Source: JASGDB01 sp049841315
Lineage (GTDB): Bacteria; Bacteroidota; Bacteroidia; Flavobacteriales; Weeksellaceae
DNA: 12,421 bases
Assembly: GCA_049841315.1 (NCBI GenBank)
Contig: JASGDB010000001.1
Coordinates: 1 to 12,421, forward strand
Direction: 5' to 3'
Shown piece by piece: positions 7,561 to 12,421 of the stretch (position 1 is its first letter; each line of letters begins with the position of its first letter). The notes under the pieces were generated by a model that saw only the letters and a list, made by a program, of their open reading frames with translations, had not been told where the DNA came from and did not search any database. Both the position numbers and the translations under genes were made by a program.

Positions 7561-8622
7561 ATGAAAAAAACATTAATATATATCATCGTAGCAGCAGTTT
7601 TAGTAGGGCTTGCCGCCTGGAAAATCGCCGACAACAAAAAGAAACAAACCGCCGAAGTTGCCGAAGTAGCCAAACAAATTGATAAAATCAACGTGAACGT
7701 AACAACCGTTCAGTTTGAAAATATCAATACCGATTATTCGGCAAACGGAACATTTATCCCGAAAGCGGAAATGAATATTTCTTCGGAAATAGCAGGTCGC
7801 GTCGTGAGTGTTTTGGTAAAAGAAGGTTCGAGAGTGGGAGCGGGACAAACCGTTGCCGTTATCAAAAAAGATGCAATAGAAGTCGATATGACACAGGCGA
7901 AAAACAATTTGCAGAACGCCATTATCGACAATCAGCGTTACGAAAATGCCTTCAAAACAGGCGGTGTTACCAAACAGCAACTGGATAATTCCAGATTGCA
8001 GCTCAAAAATGCACAGGCTGCCGTAAGAGCACAAAATGTTCGTGTAAACGATACAAGCGTTCGTGCCGGAATCAGCGGAACGATTAACAAAAGAATGGTA
8101 GAACCGGGAATGGTTGTTTCGCCGGGAACGCCGCTTTTTGAAATCGTCAATATCAACACGCTGAAACTTTCCGTTTTGGTGGACGAAAGTCAGGTCGGGA
8201 AAATCCAAATCGGACAGAATGTGGACATCAAGGTCAATGTTCTTCCCGAAGAAAAATTCAGTGGAAGAATCACATTTATCGCTCCGAAATCTGATGCTTC
8301 TCTCAATTTCCCTGTCGAAATCGAGGTTCAAAATAGAGGAAATCTCAAAGCGGGAATGTATGGAACGGCGGTTTTCCAAACCAATCACGGCGTTTCTACT
8401 CAAAATATTCTTACCGTTCCTGCGGAAGCATTCGTAAACGGCGTAAGTTCCGGACAATTATTTGTTGTAAACAACGGAACGGCGAAACTGATAAAAGTAA
8501 CCACCGGAAAAATTTACGGCGACAAAGTTCAGATTTTAAGCGGATTGAAAAATGGCGAACAAGTCATTACAAGCGGACAAATCAACCTCGACAACGGTTC
8601 TAAAATTAATATTGTAAAGTAG
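7561..8622 (+). CDS. RND efflux periplasmic adaptor (membrane fusion protein, HlyD/AcrA type)
   Basis: This 353-residue protein links the RND pump to the TolC-type channel. Residues 4-20 (TLIYIIVAAVLVGLAAW) form an uncleaved membrane anchor; no lipobox cysteine follows, so it is held by a transmembrane helix rather than a lipid. The order of domains is standard: first lipoyl half-motif about 74-105 (SSEIAGRVVSVLVKEGSRV), alpha-helical hairpin about 108-165, second lipoyl half-motif about 167-200 (ISGTINKRMVEPGMVV), beta-barrel about 203-280, membrane-proximal domain to the end. At the hairpin tip, R126, A130 and T137 occupy the places of the Arg/Leu/Ser triad that contacts TolC in AcrA (by my alignment), so the contact is only partly conserved. 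The start follows an A-rich run without a Shine-Dalgarno sequence, as is usual in this phylum. The stop lies 4 bases before the pump gene, implying coupled translation. Confidence 0.97.
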   Translation: MKKTLIYIIVAAVLVGLAAWKIADNKKKQTAEVAEVAKQIDKINVNVTTVQFENINTDYSANGTFIPKAEMNISSEIAGRVVSVLVKEGSRVGAGQTVAVIKKDAIEVDMTQAKNNLQNAIIDNQRYENAFKTGGVTKQQLDNSRLQLKNAQAAVRAQNVRVNDTSVRAGISGTINKRMVEPGMVVSPGTPLFEIVNINTLKLSVLVDESQVGKIQIGQNVDIKVNVLPEEKFSGRITFIAPKSDASLNFPVEIEVQNRGNLKAGMYGTAVFQTNHGVSTQNILTVPAEAFVNGVSSGQLFVVNNGTAKLIKVTTGKIYGDKVQILSGLKNGEQVITSGQINLDNGSKINIVK

Positions 8623-8626
8623 ATTT

Positions 8627-11600
8627 ATGAAGTTAGCAGAAATATCAATCAAAAGACCCACGTTGATTATCGTACTTTTTACGATTCTCACGTTGGGCGG
8701 ATTGCTCAGTTATTCTTTGATGGGATACGAGTTGATTCCGAAATTTGAAACCAATATGGTTACCATTTCCACCGTTTATCCGGGTGCTTCGCCAAGCGAG
8801 GTGGAAACTTCCGTAACGCGGAAAATCGAAGATGCAGTCGGTGCGTTGGAAAATGTGAAAAAAGTGGAAGCATCGTCTTACGAAGGTCTTTCCGTGATTA
8901 TGATTCAACTCAATCCGGGTGCAGATGTCGATTTTTCTCTGAATGACGCTCAAAGAAAAGTAAACGCCATTCTTTCCCAACTTCCCGAAGATGCAAAAGC
9001 ACCTTCTCTCAACAAATTTTCTTTGGACGATTTGCCGATTATGACGATGAGTATTTCCAGCGAAAAACTGAACAACAAAGAACTTTACGACCTTTTGGAT
9101 AAAAAAATAGAACCTGTTTTTTCTCGTGTAAACGGCGTTGCTCAGGTCGATTTGGTGGGCGGACAAGAAAGGGAAATTCAGGTCAATGTTGATGAAAAAA
9201 AATTGCAGGGTTACGGACTTTCCATTGGAGAAGTGCAACAGGCGATTTTGTCTTCCAACCTCGATTTCCCGACCGGAAGTTTAAAAACCAGAACCACAAA
9301 ATCTACCATTCGTTTATCCGGAAAATACAAATCCGTAGAGGAAATGAACAACCTTGTAGTGTCTTCAAAAAACGGAGCACAGGTTCGTTTGTCCGATGTT
9401 GCAATCGTTCTCGATACGCAGAAAGATGCGGAAAAAGTAGCACGTTACAACCAACTTCCAACCATTTTGATTCAGGTTAAAAAACAATCCGATGCCAATG
9501 CAGTTGCGGTTTCTGAAAGCATTCAGAAAACAATGGCACAGGTGGAGAAAGATTACGATGCACAAGCCATTAAACTCAATATTGTGGACGATTCCACCGA
9601 CTTTACTTTGGCGGCGGCAGACCACGTGATTTTCGACTTGTTTTTGGCGATTATTCTGGTAGCAGTCGTGATGTTATTATTCCTTCACAGCATCAGGAAT
9701 GCACTTATCGTAATGGTTTCTATTCCTGTTTCTTTGATTGCGACATTTATCGGAATGAATCTGATGGGATATACGCTGAACCTGATGAGTTTACTCGGAT
9801 TGTCGCTGGTTGTCGGGATTTTGGTGGACGATGCGATTGTGGTTTTGGAAAATATTTACCGACATATGGAAATGGGAAAATCCAAAATCCGTGCGGCTTA
9901 CGACGGTGCTTCGGAAATCGGATTTACTGTTTCGGCGATTACTTTGGTAATTGTGGTGGTGTTTCTGCCGATAGCGATGAGTTCCGGTTTGGTAGCCAAT
10001 ATTCTGGCACAATTCTGCGTTACCGTCGTTATTGCGACCTTGTTTTCATTATTGGCTTCGTTTACGATTATTCCTTGGTTGTCGTCAAGATTTGGTAAAT
10101 TGGTTCATTTAACAGGTAAAAATCCTTTTGAAAAATTCATTCTTTGGTTTGAAAAACAATTAGATAATTTCACACACTGGATTACCGGTATTTTGGAATG
10201 GTGCCTGAAAACGGTTTGGAGAAGGGTATTAACGGTTGTCTTTACATTCATATCATTAATCGTCATCACAGGCGGATTAATGGGAGGCGGATTTATCGGA
10301 GGAGAATTTTTCCCGGGAATGGACAGAGGGCAATTCCTTGTTCAGATGGAATTACCGAAAGATGCAACCATCGAAAAAACCAACCAACTCACTTTGGAAG
10401 TAGAAAAATTCCTGAGAAACGACAAAGATGTGGTGGATATGATTACTACTGTTGGTCAGATGTCAGGAGGATTTGGTGCTTTTCAATCTACCGTTTATCA
10501 GTCTGAAATTCAGGTTATTTTAACAGATAAAAAACTCCGTTCCGAAAGTTCCAACATCAAAGCGGCAAAAATAAAACGGGCTTTGGAAGAAAAATTCACA
10601 GGCGTGGAATTTAAAACCGCACCAATGGGAATTATGGGAGCAGACAACGCACCGATTGAAATGGTGGTAACCGCTCCCGACAACGAAACTGCGAATAAAG
10701 AAGCCAACCGTATTCTGGAATTACTGAAAAAAGTTCCCGGAGCAGTAGATGCGGAATTGTCCACAGATACGGGAAATCCCGAAGTCCGCGTGAATATCGA
10801 CCGTGATAAAATGGCGGCTTTGGGTCTTAATCTCTCTAATGTCGGATTGGCGATGCAGACAGCGTTTAACGGAAATACGGACGGAAAATTCCGAGCCGGA
10901 GAATACGAATACGACATCAATATCCGCTTTGCGGACGACAGCAGAAAATCCATTGACGATGTTAAAAACCTGATTTTTACCAACAACAAAGGCGAGCAAA
11001 TCCGTCTGAGCCAGTTTGCAGAGGTGGATATGAGTTCCGGACCGAGTTTGCTGCAAAGACGGGACAAATCGCCGTCTGTAAAAGTTTTGTCAAAAGTTGT
11101 AGGTCGCCCAGTCGGCGATGTTGCGAGCGAATGGACGAAAATGTTTATGGACAACGAAAAAACAAAACCTGCCGGTGTAGAATACATTTGGAGCGGCGAT
11201 ATGGAAAACCAAAATGAAGGAACAGGAACTCTGGGAATTGCTTTGTTGGCGGCTATTGTTTTGGTTTATCTGGTAATGGTTTCCCTTTATGACAGTTTTG
11301 TATATCCGTTTGTGGTGTTGTTTTCCATTCCTTTGGCGTTGATTGGTGTAATGATAATTCTCGCATTAACGGCAAATTCACTGAACATTTTTACGATGCT
11401 CGGAATGGTAATGCTGATAGGTTTGGTTGCAAAAAATGCGATTTTGATTGTCGATTTTACCAATATGCGGAAAGCAGCCGGAGCCAATACACACGATGCG
11501 CTCATACAAGCCAATCACGCTCGTCTTCGTCCGATTCTGATGACCACGATTGCGATGATTATCGGAATGTTGCCGATTGCTTTGGCAAACGGAGCAGGAG

Positions 11601-11818
11601 CGGAGATGAACAGAGGTTTGGCTTGGGTAATTATCGGCGGATTAACGTCTTCATTGTTTTTAACATTGATTATCGTTCCCGTTGTTTATTCACTTTTTGA
11701 TTCCGTATTACGAAGATTCGGAAAAGATGAAAAAATAGATTACGAAGCCGAAATAAAAGCCGACTACGAACATCAAGAATTAAGCGAAGACGGTTTTACG
11801 CCGAAACACGTACAATAA
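8627..11818 (+). CDS. RND-family (HAE1-type) efflux pump, inner membrane proton antiporter
   Basis: At 1063 residues this is a full-length RND transporter of the AcrB class. It opens with ISIKRPTLIIVLFTILTLGG (TM1), then the YPGASPSEVETSVTRKIE block of the porter domain. TM2-TM6 lie at about 335-490, with the essential aspartates D401 and D402 in GILVDDAIVVLEN. TM7 is near 525-550, and the second large periplasmic loop spans about 555-865. TM8-TM12 follow, with the essential lysine K936 in GLVAKNAILIVDF. These three charged residues match the AcrB proton relay (D407, D408, K940). The tail from about 1040 is acidic and cytoplasmic. The pump would export small toxic compounds (drugs, dyes, detergents or metabolites) driven by proton influx. 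The DD/K relay and the drug-type framework favour HAE1 over heavy-metal exporters, but the substrate cannot be read from sequence. It works as a trimer with the adaptor and channel encoded immediately upstream. Confidence 0.98.
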   Translation: MKLAEISIKRPTLIIVLFTILTLGGLLSYSLMGYELIPKFETNMVTISTVYPGASPSEVETSVTRKIEDAVGALENVKKVEASSYEGLSVIMIQLNPGADVDFSLNDAQRKVNAILSQLPEDAKAPSLNKFSLDDLPIMTMSISSEKLNNKELYDLLDKKIEPVFSRVNGVAQVDLVGGQEREIQVNVDEKKLQGYGLSIGEVQQAILSSNLDFPTGSLKTRTTKSTIRLSGKYKSVEEMNNLVVSSKNGAQVRLSDVAIVLDTQKDAEKVARYNQLPTILIQVKKQSDANAVAVSESIQKTMAQVEKDYDAQAIKLNIVDDSTDFTLAAADHVIFDLFLAIILVAVVMLLFLHSIRNALIVMVSIPVSLIATFIGMNLMGYTLNLMSLLGLSLVVGILVDDAIVVLENIYRHMEMGKSKIRAAYDGASEIGFTVSAITLVIVVVFLPIAMSSGLVANILAQFCVTVVIATLFSLLASFTIIPWLSSRFGKLVHLTGKNPFEKFILWFEKQLDNFTHWITGILEWCLKTVWRRVLTVVFTFISLIVITGGLMGGGFIGGEFFPGMDRGQFLVQMELPKDATIEKTNQLTLEVEKFLRNDKDVVDMITTVGQMSGGFGAFQSTVYQSEIQVILTDKKLRSESSNIKAAKIKRALEEKFTGVEFKTAPMGIMGADNAPIEMVVTAPDNETANKEANRILELLKKVPGAVDAELSTDTGNPEVRVNIDRDKMAALGLNLSNVGLAMQTAFNGNTDGKFRAGEYEYDINIRFADDSRKSIDDVKNLIFTNNKGEQIRLSQFAEVDMSSGPSLLQRRDKSPSVKVLSKVVGRPVGDVASEWTKMFMDNEKTKPAGVEYIWSGDMENQNEGTGTLGIALLAAIVLVYLVMVSLYDSFVYPFVVLFSIPLALIGVMIILALTANSLNIFTMLGMVMLIGLVAKNAILIVDFTNMRKAAGANTHDALIQANHARLRPILMTTIAMIIGMLPIALANGAGAEMNRGLAWVIIGGLTSSLFLTLIIVPVVYSLFDSVLRRFGKDEKIDYEAEIKADYEHQELSEDGFTPKHVQ

Positions 11819-11837
11819 TAAAGTTAGTTTGTTAATG

Positions 11838-11876
11838 AAAATGCATCCGGATTTTTTTCGGGTGCATTTTTTGTTT
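11838..11876 (+). terminator. Intrinsic terminator of the efflux operon
   Basis: A 12-bp stem pairs AAAATGCATCCG (11838-11849) with CGGGTGCATTTT (11859-11870), with one T-G pair, around a 9-base T-rich loop, and runs into further T residues. It begins 19 bases after the pump stop codon. It also lies 14-52 bases beyond the stop of the convergent zinc-ribbon gene and may serve that strand too, though the T tract there is weak. Confidence 0.9.
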
Positions 11877-11889
11877 GAAATTTTTTGAT

Positions 11890-12243
11890 TTATTCATTTT
11901 TTACCACCAGAATCCAGTCCTCATCCAGAAATTTATACCCGATTCCGTAGACAAACCGGTATTCCGCACCGTTTTTGTAGATTTTCAGATTGGTGAAATA
12001 GTCGAAATCAAAACCTTGCGCAATCAGTTTGTTTTTGGTGGTTTTCGTTTTTCCTTCCGTGAAATTAAGGGCAGCGAGGATGCGGTGGTTTTTGCGGAGC
12101 TTGTTGTTGATGTTGCGCATCAGGTTGGTCGTATCCTTGTTCAGCTGGTTGTTATAGGCATTACGGCAATCGTCGCTGCAGAATTTTTTATCTGAGCGAC
12201 CCATTATTTTTTCACCGCACTGAAGACATTGAACAGCTTCCAT
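11890..12243 (-). CDS. Small zinc-ribbon protein of unknown function
   Basis: This 117-residue protein starts at ATG 12243 and ends at TAA 11890-11892. Four cysteines near the N-terminus, C6 and C9 (CLQC) with C22 and C26 (CSDDC), form a CxxC-x12-CxxxC zinc site within the common pattern CxxCG...FCSDDCRNAYNN. Similar short zinc ribbons appear in many otherwise unrelated proteins. The middle (about 33-60, KDTTNLMRNINNKLRKNHRI) is basic and helical. The C-terminal half (KTTKNKLIAQGFDFDYFTN, then YGIGYKFLDEDWILVVKNE) looks like a small alpha/beta domain. A nucleic-acid or protein-binding role is plausible from the zinc site and basic helix, but I do not recognise a named family with a known role. 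There is no signal peptide, so it should be cytoplasmic. It converges on the efflux operon and shares the short intergenic terminator region with it; no functional link is implied. Confidence 0.85.
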   Translation of the reverse strand: MEAVQCLQCGEKIMGRSDKKFCSDDCRNAYNNQLNKDTTNLMRNINNKLRKNHRILAALNFTEGKTKTTKNKLIAQGFDFDYFTNLKIYKNGAEYRFVYGIGYKFLDEDWILVVKNE

Positions 12244-12421
12244 TGGATAAAGATAATAAATTACATGATAATATTAAAAACATGAGTTCGATTAAAGAGC
12301 CTGTGATAAGTTTGCAAAGTAAATATTCAATATACTAAAAGTTAAAAAAAATCATTTAGAAGAATACATTGGAAAAAGCAACAGGAAAAAGACAGAGAGA
12401 CTGCAGATATACAAATATCGC

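Noticed and set aside
7600..8457. Long open frame (285 codons) on the minus strand inside the adaptor gene
   Set aside because: It lies wholly antisense to a clearly recognised adaptor. The translation is rich in Phe, Ile, Arg and Cys, as expected from the complement of AT-rich coding sequence, with no motif or promoter.
10510..11187. Open frame of 225 codons on the minus strand inside the pump gene
   Set aside because: It is antisense to the periplasmic loop of a full-length RND pump, and its Ser/Leu/Arg-rich composition reflects reversed codons rather than a protein.
12282..12338. Possible 18-codon peptide gene starting ATGAGTTCG
   Set aside because: It is too short to judge, has no recognisable product and lies in AT-rich intergenic sequence where such frames arise by chance.
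12404..12419. Short inverted repeat GATAT/ATATC near the right edge
   Set aside because: Five-base AT-rich arms are expected by chance, and the context is cut off by the window end.

Overview
The window looks like chromosomal DNA from a member of the Bacteroidota, most likely the Flavobacteriia (Chryseobacterium/Elizabethkingia-like). Reasons: AT-rich coding sequence with no Shine-Dalgarno preference, promoters of the TTG-N17-23-TAnnTTTG type, a single-chain SecDF fusion, and an M1-peptidase-like envelope protein running into what looks like a beta-barrel. The genus call is inference.

Layout from left to right. Positions 1-1970 (minus strand) hold most of a secreted M1-peptidase-like protein whose C-terminus lies outside the window; every catalytic position I could align is substituted, so it looks like a pseudoenzyme. 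Positions 2056-2280 hold a 74-codon remnant of the C-terminus of hemN (oxygen-independent coproporphyrinogen III oxidase), with no start and no catalytic part. Positions 2407-5331 encode SecDF, the proton-driven accessory unit of the Sec translocon, followed by a clear intrinsic terminator. Positions 5470-11818 are a four-gene operon: a TetR-family regulator, a TolC-type outer membrane channel, a membrane fusion protein and an RND (HAE1-type) pump, closed by a second strong terminator. Positions 11890-12243 (minus strand) encode a small zinc-ribbon protein of unknown function. The remaining 178 bases hold only weak promoter-like signals.

How the genes work together. The efflux genes encode a complete tripartite pump: inner-membrane proton antiporter, periplasmic adaptor and outer-membrane duct. 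The regulator is the first cistron of its own operon. Its promoter is overlapped by two 17-bp direct repeats (ACAAnnTTGTnnnACAA) spaced 37 bp apart, one across the -33 element and one across the predicted transcription start. This is the expected geometry for a self-repressed, inducer-released efflux operon. SecDF acts independently, in protein export.

The core genes are ordinary. The points most worth a second look are the catalytically dead M1-like protein, the twin operators, the hemN remnant, and a 107-base repeat region with a single C between the channel and adaptor genes. I did not find a convincing new multi-gene system.
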